Made by a program: the position numbers and the translations under genes. From assembly GCF_030684215.1 (NCBI RefSeq), contig NZ_JAUXOV010000077.1, positions 124,001 to 188,000 of the forward strand: a stretch of 64,000 bases of DNA, read 5' to 3'. The DNA is from Pseudotabrizicola sp. GTDB lineage: Bacteria; Pseudomonadota; Alphaproteobacteria; Rhodobacterales; Rhodobacteraceae. Positions 18,553 through 27,797 of this stretch are shown here, in pieces (the first letter of the stretch is position 1; each line of letters begins with the position of its first letter). Under the pieces are notes generated by a model. The model was not told the DNA's origin, ran no database searches, and saw only the letters and a program-made list of their open reading frames with translations.

Positions 18553-21186
18553 GTGCCGCAAGACGACGCCAATGTAACGCCGATGATGGCGCAATACCTT
18601 GAGATCCGGCAGGCAAACCCCGGCTCGCTGCTGTTTTACCGCATGGGCGATTTCTACGAGATGTTTTTCGACGACGCCCTTGCAGCGGCCGAAGCGTTGG
18701 ATATCGCCCTGACCAAGCGCGGCTTTCACATGGGCGAGCCGATTCCGATGTGCGGCGTGCCGGTTCATGCCGCCGAAGGCTACCTGCTGACCCTGATCCG
18801 CAAGGGCTTTCGCGTGGCCATTGCCGAACAGCTTGAAGATCCGGCAGAGGCGAAAAAGCGCGGCTCCAAGTCCGTGGTCAAACGTGATGTGGTGCGCCTT
18901 GTCACCCCCGGCACCCTGACCGAAGATGCGCTGCTGGACGCCCGCCGCCATAACTATCTGGCCGCATGGTCCGAGGTGCGCGATCAAGCGGCATTGGCGT
19001 GGGCCGATATTTCGACGGGCGAGCTGCGCGTCATTGCCTGCCCCTTGTCGCGCCTGTCGCCAGAGTTGGCGCGGCTGGCCCCGCGTGAGGTGTTGGTCAG
19101 TGAAACCCGCGACCGCGATCTTGCGCCGATTGCTGAAGATCTGGGGTCCGCGCTGACGCCGCTTTCGCGGGGAAGTTTCGACTCTGTTTCGGCAGAAAAG
19201 CGGCTCTGCGCATTGTTCGGCGTCGGCTCGCTGGATGCTTTCGGCAGCTTTGACCGGGCCGAGGTGTCGGCTATGGGCGCACTGGTGGATTATCTTGATC
19301 TGACACAGCGCGGCAAGCTGCCCCTGTTGCGCCCGCCTGTGCGTGAAACCGCGGGCGGCGCGATGCAGATAGATTTTGCCACCCGCCGCAATCTGGAACT
19401 GACCCAAGCACTGTCTGGTGGCCGCGAAGGCTCGCTTCTGCTGGCCATCGACCGCACCGTGACCCCTGCGGGCGCACGCCTGCTGGAACGGCGCATTTCT
19501 GCGCCGTCCTGCGATCTGCCCACCATTCGCGCCCGACATGAAACCGTGCGTGTTTTGCTGGAACAGGGTCGATTGCGCGAGGATTTGCGCAGCCATTTGC
19601 GCCGCGTGCCAGACATCGACCGGGCTCTGTCACGGCTTGCTCTGGACAGGGGTGGCCCGCGTGATCTTACCGCGATTCGCGCCGGTCTGGCGCAGGCCAA
19701 TGCCATTCATCCCATGCTGCAAGATGCGCCTGACCTGCTGGCCGAAGCCGCAACGGCACTGCTCGGCCACGATGATCTGGTCAATTTGCTGGATGCCGCA
19801 CTGGTCGCCGAACCGCCGCTGATGGCGCGCGATGGCGGCTTTATCGCCACTGGCTACGATACCGAACTGGACGACACCCGCGCGCTTCGGGATGAAGGCC
19901 GCTCTGTCATCGGCAAGATGCAGGCGGAATATGCCGAGATTTCCGGTGTTCCGGGGCTAAAGATCAAGCATAACAACGTGCTGGGTTACTTCATTGAGGT
20001 TACAACCACTCACGAAGACCGGATGCGCGCCAAACCCGACCTTTTCATTCACCGCCAGACCACAGCGGGGCAGGTTCGCTTTACAACGGTCGATCTGAAC
20101 GAGATTGAAACCCGCATCCTGAACGCCGGCAATCACGCGCTTGAGATTGAAAAGCGATACTATGACCGCCTTAAACAGGCGATTATGGCAGGATCAGGCC
20201 CCATTGGCGCGACCGCACGCGCGCTGGCGGAAATCGACCTGGCCTGCGGCTTTGCAGATCTGGCCGTGGCCGAGGATTGGGCGGCACCCACCGTTGACGA
20301 CAGCCACGCATTCACCATCACAGCCGGGCGACACCCGGTTGTTGAGCGCGCCCTGAAGCGGCAGGGAAGCGGCCCGTTCGTAGCGAATGACTGTGCCCTG
20401 ACCGATGCTGCTACCCCCGCGATCTGGTTGCTGACCGGGCCGAACATGGCCGGTAAATCCACCTTTTTGCGCCAGAACGCACTGATTGCACTGCTGGCCC
20501 AAGCTGGCAGTTTTGTTCCGGCGCGCGCTGCCCATATCGGTCTTGTCAGCCAACTTTTCAGTCGGGTCGGGGCCGCCGATGATCTGGCACGTGGACGCTC
20601 TACATTTATGGTAGAGATGGTGGAAACCGCAGCCATCCTGAACCAAGCCGACGACCGGGCGCTGGTCATTCTTGATGAGATCGGGCGCGGCACGGCCACC
20701 TATGACGGCTTGTCGATTGCATGGGCCACGCTGGAACATCTGCACGAAACCAACCGCTGCCGCGCGCTGTTCGCCACCCATTACCATGAGATGACAGCCC
20801 TGTCGGGCAAGCTGGCCGGGGTCGAGAATGCGACCGTAGCTGTCAAGGAATGGAAAGGCGACGTCATTTTCCTCCATGAAGTGCGCAAGGGAGCCGCCGA
20901 CCGCAGCTATGGCGTACAGGTGGCAAAGCTGGCCGGATTGCCGCAATCGGTCGTGGACCGGGCGAAAGCTGTGCTGGAGGCGCTGGAGAAAGGCGACCGC
21001 GACGGCGGCAAACAAATGGCCCTGATCGACGATCTACCCCTGTTCCGCGCAGCCTCACCGTCCCCCGCACCCAAAGCCAACGCCAAACCTTCGGACATTG
21101 AGGCGCGCTTGCGCAGCATTCAGCCCGACGAGTTAACCCCGATCGAGGCGCTGCGTCTGGTCTATGAATTAAAACAACTGCTCTAG
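18553..21186 (+). CDS. mutS: DNA mismatch repair protein MutS
   Basis: An 877-residue MutS. The mismatch-reading Phe34-x-Glu36 pair is in GDFYEMFF near the N-terminus. The ATPase has Walker [10 protein letters not shown] near residue 629, then [15 protein letters not shown] (Walker B and signature) and ATHYHE. The GTG at 18553 is preceded by a GGGGGG purine run; the first ATG in frame (18583, MMAQYLE) would also give a working protein. The C-terminal tail (~820-877) includes the short dimer/tetramer helix region. Divergent from the GT61 gene with 91 bp between starts. MutL is not in the window. Confidence 0.96.
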   Translation: MPQDDANVTPMMAQYLEIRQANPGSLLFYRMGDFYEMFFDDALAAAEALDIALTKRGFHMGEPIPMCGVPVHAAEGYLLTLIRKGFRVAIAEQLEDPAEAKKRGSKSVVKRDVVRLVTPGTLTEDALLDARRHNYLAAWSEVRDQAALAWADISTGELRVIACPLSRLSPELARLAPREVLVSETRDRDLAPIAEDLGSALTPLSRGSFDSVSAEKRLCALFGVGSLDAFGSFDRAEVSAMGALVDYLDLTQRGKLPLLRPPVRETAGGAMQIDFATRRNLELTQALSGGREGSLLLAIDRTVTPAGARLLERRISAPSCDLPTIRARHETVRVLLEQGRLREDLRSHLRRVPDIDRALSRLALDRGGPRDLTAIRAGLAQANAIHPMLQDAPDLLAEAATALLGHDDLVNLLDAALVAEPPLMARDGGFIATGYDTELDDTRALRDEGRSVIGKMQAEYAEISGVPGLKIKHNNVLGYFIEVTTTHEDRMRAKPDLFIHRQTTAGQVRFTTVDLNEIETRILNAGNHALEIEKRYYDRLKQAIMAGSGPIGATARALAEIDLACGFADLAVAEDWAAPTVDDSHAFTITAGRHPVVERALKRQGSGPFVANDCALTDAATPAIWLLTGPNMAGKSTFLRQNALIALLAQAGSFVPARAAHIGLVSQLFSRVGAADDLARGRSTFMVEMVETAAILNQADDRALVILDEIGRGTATYDGLSIAWATLEHLHETNRCRALFATHYHEMTALSGKLAGVENATVAVKEWKGDVIFLHEVRKGAADRSYGVQVAKLAGLPQSVVDRAKAVLEALEKGDRDGGKQMALIDDLPLFRAASPSPAPKANAKPSDIEARLRSIQPDELTPIEALRLVYELKQLL

Positions 21187-21277
21187 CGCCCGCTGCGTTA
21201 CCAAAACTTCACGCCCGCGCAGAAGAACCGTCACAGATTGCGCCTATGCAGCCCTCAACTGCCATGGGGGCCTGACA

Positions 21278-22096
21278 ATGCTGCACGTAAAAGACGTAAC
21301 CCGTATGTTCGGGGAAAAAGCCGCCGTTGATAGGGTCAGCTTTTCAGTAGACGGACCAGCCTTTGTCGGGATCATCGGTCGTTCTGGTGCGGGCAAGTCC
21401 ACCTTTTTGCGCATGATGAACCGTTTGACCGATGCCACATCGGGCGAGATCCGCATCGATGGCACCGACATTCTGGCCCTTCGTGGCGCTCAGGCGCGCG
21501 CGTGGCAAAGCCAGTGCGCGATGATTTTTCAGCAGTTCAATCTGGTCCCCCGGATGGATGTTGCCTCGAACGTGCTGCACGGTATCCTCAATCGCCGCTC
21601 GACCGTTCAGACCATGTTCAGCCTTTGGCCGCGGGCGGATATCATTCGCGCGCTTGAAATCCTCGACCGTCTTGGCATTGCGGAACAAGCGCCTAAACGC
21701 GCCGAGGCCTTGTCGGGCGGCCAGCAGCAGCGCGTAGCCATTGCCCGCGCCCTGATGCAAGACCCAAAAATCATTCTTGCAGACGAGCCGATTGCCTCGC
21801 TTGACCCTATGAACGCGCAAATCGTTATGGACGCGCTCAAAAAGATCAATGTCGAGGATGGCCGCATGGTCATCGCCAACCTGCATACCCTGGACACGGC
21901 CCGCCGCTATTGTGACCGCGTGATTGGTATGCGCGACGGCCGCATCGTGTTTGACGGCACGCCCGACCAGCTTTCGACCGGCGTTGCACGCGACATTTAC
22001 GGTGCCGACGCTTCGTTCAACGAATCCGCGACCTCCACGGCGATTCCCGCTGATGACACAGCAGACCGCACCTACGCGGACATGATGCTTTCCTGA
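21278..22096 (+). CDS. phnC: Phosphonate ABC transporter ATP-binding protein
   Basis: A 272-residue import ATPase. It has Walker [10 protein letters not shown] near residue 40, signature LSGGQQQRV near 150 and Walker [12 protein letters not shown]. It energises uptake of phosphonates through the PhnE permeases. It opens the plus-strand uptake operon phnC-phnD-phnE1-phnE2-hexapeptide transferase. GGGGG lies upstream of the ATG. The 91-bp gap after mutS must hold the promoter; a weak PHO-box-like pair is discussed under rejected items. Confidence 0.95.
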   Translation: MLHVKDVTRMFGEKAAVDRVSFSVDGPAFVGIIGRSGAGKSTFLRMMNRLTDATSGEIRIDGTDILALRGAQARAWQSQCAMIFQQFNLVPRMDVASNVLHGILNRRSTVQTMFSLWPRADIIRALEILDRLGIAEQAPKRAEALSGGQQQRVAIARALMQDPKIILADEPIASLDPMNAQIVMDALKKINVEDGRMVIANLHTLDTARRYCDRVIGMRDGRIVFDGTPDQLSTGVARDIYGADASFNESATSTAIPADDTADRTYADMMLS

Positions 22097-22119
22097 TCCT
22101 CAACCAAAGGAACTTTCTG

Positions 22120-23019
22120 ATGAAACCGCTGCTCCTTTCCCTTGTTGTCTCTACCGCGCTTGCATCCACTGCCATGGCACAAGACGCCATCACCGGCTTT
22201 AACATTGGCATCCTGGGCGGCGAGAACGCACAGGACCGCATGACCAACACCGAGTGTTTCCGCGCAATGGTCGAAGCTGAACTGGGCGTTCCGGTCAAGC
22301 TGTTCACTCCCGCCGACTATGACGGCGTGATCCAGGGCCTTCTGGGCGGCACGCTTGACTATGCATGGTTGGGCGCCTCGGCCTATGCCAAGACCTACCT
22401 GACCAACCCCGAAGCAGTTGATGTTATCCTGACCAAGCAGAACTTGGACGGCACCACCGGCTATTACTCCATTGGCTTTGCGCGCGCTGACTCCGGCATC
22501 ACCTCGATGGAAGATGCCAAGGGTAAGACCTTTGCTTTCGCCGATCCGAACTCAGCTTCGGGCTATCTGATCCCTGGCGCAGAGCTGCGCGAGAAATTTG
22601 GCAACCTGGAATCTTACTTTTCCCAAGTCAAAATGTCGGGCGGTCATGAGCAATCTCTGGTCGGCGTCGCGAACGGTGATTTCGATGCTGCTGTCGCTTG
22701 GGCCGACGGGCTTGGCGAATGGGAAGACGGCTTTACCTCGGGAGCGTTCCGCAAGGCTGCGGATTCCGGTCTCGTCGACATGAATGATCTGGTCGAAATC
22801 TGGCGCTCCAAACTGATCCCCGAAGGCCCAATGGTTCTGCGCAGATCGCTGCCGCAAGACGCCAAGGACAAGATGTTCGCCCTGCTTGACACCATGTGGG
22901 AAACCGATCCGGAATGCGCCTACAACGTAGCCGCCGGTGAAGCACAAGACTTCGTTCCGGTCTCGCACGAAGACTATCTGGGCGTCCTTGCCGCCCGCAA
23001 GCTGCAAGAAGGCATGTAA
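22120..23019 (+). CDS. phnD: Phosphonate-binding periplasmic protein
   Basis: A 299-residue solute-binding protein. A Sec signal peptide ends at about Ala20 (AMA before Q21). The mature part has the PhnD pattern: GILGGENAQDR, TPADYDGVIQGLLGG and YAWLGASAYA, which shape the phosphonate pocket. It delivers ligand to the PhnE permeases. It lies 23 bp after phnC. A strong stem-loop follows before phnE1 and may favour higher expression of the binding protein than of the membrane parts. Ligand range cannot be read from sequence. Confidence 0.95.
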   Translation: MKPLLLSLVVSTALASTAMAQDAITGFNIGILGGENAQDRMTNTECFRAMVEAELGVPVKLFTPADYDGVIQGLLGGTLDYAWLGASAYAKTYLTNPEAVDVILTKQNLDGTTGYYSIGFARADSGITSMEDAKGKTFAFADPNSASGYLIPGAELREKFGNLESYFSQVKMSGGHEQSLVGVANGDFDAAVAWADGLGEWEDGFTSGAFRKAADSGLVDMNDLVEIWRSKLIPEGPMVLRRSLPQDAKDKMFALLDTMWETDPECAYNVAAGEAQDFVPVSHEDYLGVLAARKLQEGM

Positions 23020-23034
23020 GATCTGATCATGATC

Positions 23035-23071
23035 TGCCGGGCCGCCCCATGGGTGGCCCGGCAATTTTTTT
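23035..23071 (+). terminator. Stem-loop with T-run between phnD and phnE (attenuator-like)
   Basis: TGCCGGGCCGCCC pairs with GGGTGGCCCGGCA (one G-T wobble) around a CAT-sized loop and is followed by seven T residues. It looks like a partial intrinsic terminator or mRNA 3'-end stabiliser inside the operon. The phnE1 ribosome site (TGGAGG) begins right after the T-run. Confidence 0.75.
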
Positions 23072-23082
23072 GGAGGCCAGAC

Positions 23083-23961
23083 ATGGTTGATATCGCTTTC
23101 GGGCCAGAACGGGGAAAGCGCCCCGACACCGCCAACTTACAAGACACCTATCTTGAAATGGTCCGCCGCAAGCGGATGTATGGCGGCATTCTGCTGGCTT
23201 TGTTCATCGCCACCATGGCCTCAGGCTGGATTCTGGCCGACAGCCGCAATGCGGGCGGGTTCTGGAATGGCATCCTCAATGTATTTGAATTCCCCTCCGA
23301 AGTTGTCGCCGAGGCTTGGGAAAAGCGCGCGGCTATCCCGGCGCTGTTCGTCAAGCACATGCCCTCGTTGATCGAGACGCTGAATATCGCCGCGGTTGCC
23401 ACGCTGCTGGGCGGCCTTGCGGCCATGGCGCTGTCACTCTTGGCCACACGCGGCCTTGCACGCTGGCCCACGATGATCCCGGTGTTTCGCCGCAGCATGG
23501 ATGCACTGCGGGCAATTCCTGAAATCGTTATAGCATTGGTTTTGATTTATATTCTAGGCGGCGGCCCCGTCCCCGCTGTCATTGCTATCGCCCTGCATAC
23601 GGGCGGCGCATTGGGTAAACTGTTTTCCGAAGTTGCCGAAAACGCAGATCTGAAGCCGGTCGAAGGCCTGCAATCGGTTGGTGCCAACTGGACCCAGCGC
23701 ATGTGGCTTGGCGTGATCCCGCAGGTTGCGCCAAACTGGTTGTCCTATGCGCTCTTGCGCTTTGAAATCAACGTACGCGCCTCTGCCATCCTTGGGTTCG
23801 TCGGTGAAGGCGGCATCGGCTATGACCTGAAGCTTGCGATGCAATGGGGTCAGGGGCGCTATGATCAGGTGGTTGCGATCTTCCTGCTGCTGTTCTTTGC
23901 CATTGTGGTCATCGACCGCACCTCTGACTATTTCCGCAATCGTCTGGTGAAAGGGCGTTAA
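23083..23961 (+). CDS. phnE: Phosphonate ABC transporter permease, first subunit
   Basis: A 292-residue permease with one N-terminal helix (about residues 27-46) and a C-terminal transport domain. The ATPase-coupling loop is seen as PVEGLQSVGANWTQRMWLG. The ATG at 23083 has TGGAGG at good spacing; an upstream frame from 23029 runs through the stem-loop and was rejected. Works with the next gene, a second PhnE. One spacer base separates the two genes. Confidence 0.93.
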   Translation: MVDIAFGPERGKRPDTANLQDTYLEMVRRKRMYGGILLALFIATMASGWILADSRNAGGFWNGILNVFEFPSEVVAEAWEKRAAIPALFVKHMPSLIETLNIAAVATLLGGLAAMALSLLATRGLARWPTMIPVFRRSMDALRAIPEIVIALVLIYILGGGPVPAVIAIALHTGGALGKLFSEVAENADLKPVEGLQSVGANWTQRMWLGVIPQVAPNWLSYALLRFEINVRASAILGFVGEGGIGYDLKLAMQWGQGRYDQVVAIFLLLFFAIVVIDRTSDYFRNRLVKGR

Positions 23962-23962
23962 G

Positions 23963-25282
23963 ATGGCCGCTGTTGATATCAACCTGTCCGGCCAGATCAC
24001 TGCCGGTTTCGCCCGCAAGCGGCTTATGGCCTTTGCCGTGCCGGGTGTGATCCTGCTATATCTGCTGTATACCGCCGTGGCGTTTGACCTTGCCGGTCTA
24101 GCCCAGCGCGCCCGGATGGACAATGCCGCGATCCTGCTATCAGATTTCTGGACCCACAAAACCCATATCACCCGTGACAACCGCAACGGCGCAGTTTCGG
24201 CTGCGATTGAGGGTGAATCCAAAGGCGCCTATCCCCCGGGCGAGTTTCCTTACTGGGTCACCATCGCGGGCGATGTGACAACCATTGACCTTGGCACCGG
24301 CCATATCGTCACCTATGACGCTGCGGGCGCGCGCATGATCGTGCCCGGCTACGGCACCATCGACATTCGTCCGGATGGCAACCGCTTGGTCCTGAGCGCA
24401 CCTAAACCGCTACCCGGCTGGATAAACGCCAGCGATACCCGCATCGCTGTGACCACCCCGGCTGGCCGGTTCAATTACACCCGGTCAAAGGTTGAGACAT
24501 TCAAATATCAAGCCGGGTGGGAGCTGTTTTTCTTCACCCTCGACAGCCCATTTGCCCGCAAAGGCCCGCTGGAGCTGCTTAATCTGGCCGCGTGGGGCGA
24601 CCGGGTTGACCCTGATCGCAGCAATATCGGCTACATGGTTTCAGAGTTCTGGACCAACAAGATGTGGCGGCACTCAGATGTATTCTGGGCATTGTTTGAG
24701 ACGATTCTGATGGCATTTCTAGGGACAATGGGTGCGGCGATCATCGCTCTGCCGCTTGGCTTTCTGGCGGCTTCCAACTTCAACCCGTTGGCCCCTTTGC
24801 GCTTTGCCTTCCGCCGGGTGTTCGACTTCATCCGAGGGGTGGACGGTCTGATCTGGACCATCATCCTGTCGCGCGCCTTTGGGCCCGGTCCGATGACGGG
24901 CGCTCTGGCGATCCTCATCACCGATACTGGCTCTTTTGGTAAAATGTTTTCTGAAGCGTTAGAAAATATCGATGAAAAGCAGGTCGAGGGGGTCCGATCC
25001 ACCGGAGCCAACAGCCTGCTGCGCGCTCGCTTTGGTGTGATCCCACAGGTTACGCCAGTGCTGATTTCACAGGTCTTGTACTATCTGGAGTCAAACACCC
25101 GCAGCGCCACCGTGATTGGCGCGATTGTGGGCGGCGGCATCGGACTGTTGCTGACACAGGCAATCCAGACTCAGAAGGACTGGGAAGAAGTCGCCTATTA
25201 CATGACGCTGATCGTGCTGATGGTGATGGCGATGGACACGCTTTCCGGCTGGTTGCGGCGCAAGCTGATAAAAGGGTCGTAG
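23963..25282 (+). CDS. phnE: Phosphonate ABC transporter permease, second subunit with long N-terminal domain
   Basis: A 439-residue PhnE. A first membrane helix at about residues 20-42 is followed by ~190 residues without obvious helices, probably exposed to the periplasm. The transport domain starts near residue 245. The coupling loop is KQVEGVRSTGANSLLRARFG. It is much longer than a typical 260-280 residue PhnE; a two-gene phnE with a long second member is common in alphaproteobacteria. The extra domain is of unknown function and might contact PhnD. Confidence 0.92.
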   Translation: MAAVDINLSGQITAGFARKRLMAFAVPGVILLYLLYTAVAFDLAGLAQRARMDNAAILLSDFWTHKTHITRDNRNGAVSAAIEGESKGAYPPGEFPYWVTIAGDVTTIDLGTGHIVTYDAAGARMIVPGYGTIDIRPDGNRLVLSAPKPLPGWINASDTRIAVTTPAGRFNYTRSKVETFKYQAGWELFFFTLDSPFARKGPLELLNLAAWGDRVDPDRSNIGYMVSEFWTNKMWRHSDVFWALFETILMAFLGTMGAAIIALPLGFLAASNFNPLAPLRFAFRRVFDFIRGVDGLIWTIILSRAFGPGPMTGALAILITDTGSFGKMFSEALENIDEKQVEGVRSTGANSLLRARFGVIPQVTPVLISQVLYYLESNTRSATVIGAIVGGGIGLLLTQAIQTQKDWEEVAYYMTLIVLMVMAMDTLSGWLRRKLIKGS

Positions 25283-25328
25283 GGCGGGTTCACCCCGCCA
25301 CACGTTTTCAATGGTATAAGGCCCGCCC

Positions 25329-25946
25329 ATGCCCAAACTATCGCCCGACGCTCCATTGATCCAATCCGATTGCCAAATCTCTGGCAGCACCTTTGGCGCT
25401 TATGTCGAGGTGGGGCCGGGTAGCCGGATCCAGAACACGCGTTTTGACGACTACGCCTATTGCGACCGCCTTTCCGACATTGCCAATGCGACAATCGGCA
25501 AATTCGCCAACATTGCCGCGATGACCCGCATTGGTCCGACTGATCACCCGATGGATCACGCAAGCCTGCACCACTTTTCGTATCGCTCCAGCTACTACTG
25601 GGACGACGTCGAAGATGACGCGGCCTTTTTTGAACGCCGTAAGACCCGACGCACCGTGATTGGCCCAGATACCTGGGTCGGGCACGGCGCGATTATCAAA
25701 CCGGATGTTACTATCGGTGCAGGCGCGGTCATCGCCGCTGGTGCAGTGGTCACGCGCGATGTGCCACCCTATACCATTGTTGCCGGTGTGCCCGCGATCC
25801 CCCTGCGCCCGCGCTTCACGCCAGCAATCGCAGACCGGTTGATGGCGCTAGCCTGGTGGGATTGGAGCCACGATCTGCTGCGAACTGCGCTGATGGATTT
25901 TCGCTCTCTGGAAGCAGAAGCGTTTCTAGAGAAATACAACGGCTAA
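25329..25946 (+). CDS. Phosphonate-locus hexapeptide-repeat transferase
   Basis: A 205-residue left-handed beta-helix protein of the DapD/chloramphenicol-acetyltransferase-like group that accompanies C-P lyase genes. Hexapeptide repeats are visible ([23 protein letters not shown]), and an internal [15 protein letters not shown] segment supplies likely acetyl-CoA and active-site histidines. It is likely an acyltransferase, possibly acetylating aminophosphonates as PhnO does in other species; that is inference. It follows phnE2 by 46 bp and ends 7 bp from the convergent phnF. Confidence 0.85.
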   Translation: MPKLSPDAPLIQSDCQISGSTFGAYVEVGPGSRIQNTRFDDYAYCDRLSDIANATIGKFANIAAMTRIGPTDHPMDHASLHHFSYRSSYYWDDVEDDAAFFERRKTRRTVIGPDTWVGHGAIIKPDVTIGAGAVIAAGAVVTRDVPPYTIVAGVPAIPLRPRFTPAIADRLMALAWWDWSHDLLRTALMDFRSLEAEAFLEKYNG

Positions 25947-25953
25947 TTGGGGG

Positions 25954-26676
25954 CTATTCGGGGGCATAGGTCAGTGTGACCCGATCCCCGGCAAACCATG
26001 TTATCCCATACTCGACCGGGCGCCCGGTACTGTCCACATTGATAGCTTCGGTGCGCAGGACTGGCGCGCCCTCGGCCAGACGCAGCGAAATGCCTTGCAC
26101 CGTCGTTGCAACGCCTGCAGTTATCCGGGTTGACTGCCGGGTGTAATCCTCGACCCCACAAGCACCCAGCGCCGCCGTGATCGACTGTAGGTTTTCAATC
26201 TGCACCAGTAGCGCGGGAAACCGTTCTGCCGGGAACACCGACAGGAACACCGCCACGGGCTGATCGTCCGCCATGGACGTTCCTTCGACCACATGTACAA
26301 AAGCGCCGGATTCAAGGTTCAGACCGTCAGCCTCGGTTGGGTCCGAAGCGCGCGTCTCTAGCCGACTGAAACTGCGCGAAGCAGTGCGGCCAGACGCGGT
26401 AATATTCTGATGGAACCGGACCCGGCGGCCAAGCGGGTATTCCGTTGGCTGCATCACGACATAGACACCCGAGCCGCGACGTGAATGCAGCACACCGTCC
26501 TGTACCAAAGACTGAGTAGCATGACGAATTGTGTGTCTATTCACGCCAAAGCGCGTCGAAAGGTGCGCTTCGGTCGGCAGCTTGTCGCCCGGCTGGTAGT
26601 GCCCCTTCGCAATCTCGTCCGACAGGGTTTGCGCGATGGATTTCCAAAGTGCGCTGCGGGCGGTGGTGTCTGTCAT
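25954..26676 (-). CDS. phnF: GntR-family phosphonate regulator
   Basis: A 240-residue GntR/HutC-type regulator. The winged helix is at about residues 10-75 (KLPTEAHLSTRFGVNRHTIRHA is the recognition part), and a UTRA ligand-binding domain (~95-240) follows, with the typical EYGITWFAGDRV end. The start at 26674-26676 puts the DNA-binding domain at the N-terminus as expected. It is divergent from phnG across 102 bp that contains a tandem repeat, the likely operator. It presumably represses phnG-N until a phosphonate metabolite is bound; the ligand is unknown. Confidence 0.9.
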   Translation of the reverse strand: MTDTTARSALWKSIAQTLSDEIAKGHYQPGDKLPTEAHLSTRFGVNRHTIRHATQSLVQDGVLHSRRGSGVYVVMQPTEYPLGRRVRFHQNITASGRTASRSFSRLETRASDPTEADGLNLESGAFVHVVEGTSMADDQPVAVFLSVFPAERFPALLVQIENLQSITAALGACGVEDYTRQSTRITAGVATTVQGISLRLAEGAPVLRTEAINVDSTGRPVEYGITWFAGDRVTLTYAPE

Positions 26677-26726
26677 GAAAATTTCATGCCTCGGTTTGTT
26701 GTCTTTGGGTCTAGTTGGCGATAGAA

Positions 26727-26742
26727 GTTGTATAGTTGTATA
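26727..26742. promoter_or_regulatory. Tandem 8-bp repeat, candidate PhnF operator
   Basis: GTTGTATA occurs twice in direct succession, 36 bp upstream of phnG and inside the divergent phnF-phnG gap. A possible -35 (TTGGCG, 26715-26720) and -10 (GTATAG, 26738-26743) are 17 bp apart, so a repressor on the repeat would cover the promoter. Repeat seen directly; function inferred. Confidence 0.5.
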
Positions 26743-26778
26743 GAAAAGCAGACGTATTTGCAAGATGTCGAGGGCAGC

Positions 26779-27231
26779 ATGACCGAAGGCGCAAACACAG
26801 GGCAGCGAGAGCGGCAGATATGGATGTCGGCCATAGCCAAAGCGAACCCCGCCAGACTGGAAGAACTGATGCCGGATCTTCCGCCGTTGACCTGCCTTCG
26901 CCCACCAGAGGTTGGGGCCGTGATGGTTCAGGGACGGATCGGGGCGACAGGCGCGCCATTCAATCTTGGCGAAATGACCGTCACACGCTGTTCGGTCCGA
27001 CTGTCTGACGGCACTGTGGGACATGGCTACGCGCAGGGACGGGACAAACCCCACGCACTGCGGGCAGCGGTCCTTGATGCGCTGATGCAAACTGATCAGG
27101 CAGCGCAGGTTCGGACACGCATTTTAGACGTGCTGACGGCAAAGGCCGAGTTGGCACGAGCGCTGCGCGCAGAAAAGGCAGCCGCGACAAAGGTAGATTT
27201 CTTCACAATGGTTCGGGGAGAAGACGCATGA
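26779..27231 (+). CDS. phnG: C-P lyase core subunit PhnG
   Basis: A 150-residue PhnG. With PhnH, PhnI and PhnJ it makes the C-P lyase core complex; PhnGHI with PhnL attaches methylphosphonate to the ribose of ATP. Its family core is recognisable (PEVGAVMVQGRIGATGAPFNLGEMTVTR is split here as PEVGAVMVQGR and FNLGEMTVTRCSV; also GHGYAQGRD). The ATG at 26779 has GAGGG upstream; a longer frame from 26728 would start inside the operator. First gene of the phnG-H-I-J-K-corA-L-N run; ends in a 4-bp overlap with phnH. Confidence 0.94.
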   Translation: MTEGANTGQRERQIWMSAIAKANPARLEELMPDLPPLTCLRPPEVGAVMVQGRIGATGAPFNLGEMTVTRCSVRLSDGTVGHGYAQGRDKPHALRAAVLDALMQTDQAAQVRTRILDVLTAKAELARALRAEKAAATKVDFFTMVRGEDA

Positions 27232-27797
27232 CCGCGCAAGCGCTATCCGGTGGCTTTTCCAACCCGCCACACCAATCATCACATGCTTTTCGCGCCATAC
27301 TAGAGTCTTTTGCGCGCCCCGGAACCCTTTTGACCATTCGCGGCGCGCAACCTCCTGCACCGCTTTCAGTGGCGGCGGGCACCGCGTTGCTGACGCTTGC
27401 GGACGGGACAACGCCGGTTCATCTGGCTGGAGATGCAGATTGCCAGCCTGTGCGCGACTGGATCACCTTTCATATCGGCGCACCGCTGGTGGCCCCACAG
27501 CAAGCCATGTTTGCGATTGGCCGATGGGAAAGCCTGGCCCCCCTGAGCCGGTTTCACATCGGCGCGCCGGATTACCCTGACCGGGCGGCAACGCTGATTG
27601 TTCTGATGGACGGGTTGTCAAACAGCGGCGCGCACCTGACCGGGCCGGGAATTGCAACGAAGACCCTTCTGTCATTGCCCGAGATTGCGGCATTTCAAGA
27701 CAATGCGGCTCGGTTTCCCCTGGGCCTCGATTTTCTGTTTGTTGCAGGCAACCGCGTGGCAGGTCTGCCCCGATCTACCAAAGTGGAGGGCGCGTAA
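27228..27797 (+). CDS. phnH: C-P lyase core subunit PhnH
   Basis: A 189-residue PhnH, the non-catalytic dimeric subunit in the middle of the PhnGHIJ core. Family features include FARPGTL near the start, LTLADGTTPVHL, and FPLGLDFLFVAGNRVAGLPRST at the end (the last is the clearest; seen as GLDFLF and LPRST). It overlaps phnG by ATGA and shares one base with the phnI start (TAATG), so the proteins are probably made in fixed ratio. Confidence 0.94.
   Translation: MTAQALSGGFSNPPHQSSHAFRAILESFARPGTLLTIRGAQPPAPLSVAAGTALLTLADGTTPVHLAGDADCQPVRDWITFHIGAPLVAPQQAMFAIGRWESLAPLSRFHIGAPDYPDRAATLIVLMDGLSNSGAHLTGPGIATKTLLSLPEIAAFQDNAARFPLGLDFLFVAGNRVAGLPRSTKVEGA

Noticed and set aside
18463-19596. 377-codon minus-strand frame opposite mutS
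   Set aside because: Shadow of mutS with no motif, low complexity and no ribosome site.
21195-21212. PHO-box-like GCGTTAC-N4-ACTTCAC upstream of phnC
   Set aside because: Each half matches the PhoB consensus at only about four of seven positions and no -10 lies at the right distance, so I do not list it as a feature.
25282-25303. GGCGGG / CCCGCC hairpin after phnE2
   Set aside because: Stem of only 6 bp, no T-run right after it, and the next gene looks cotranscribed.
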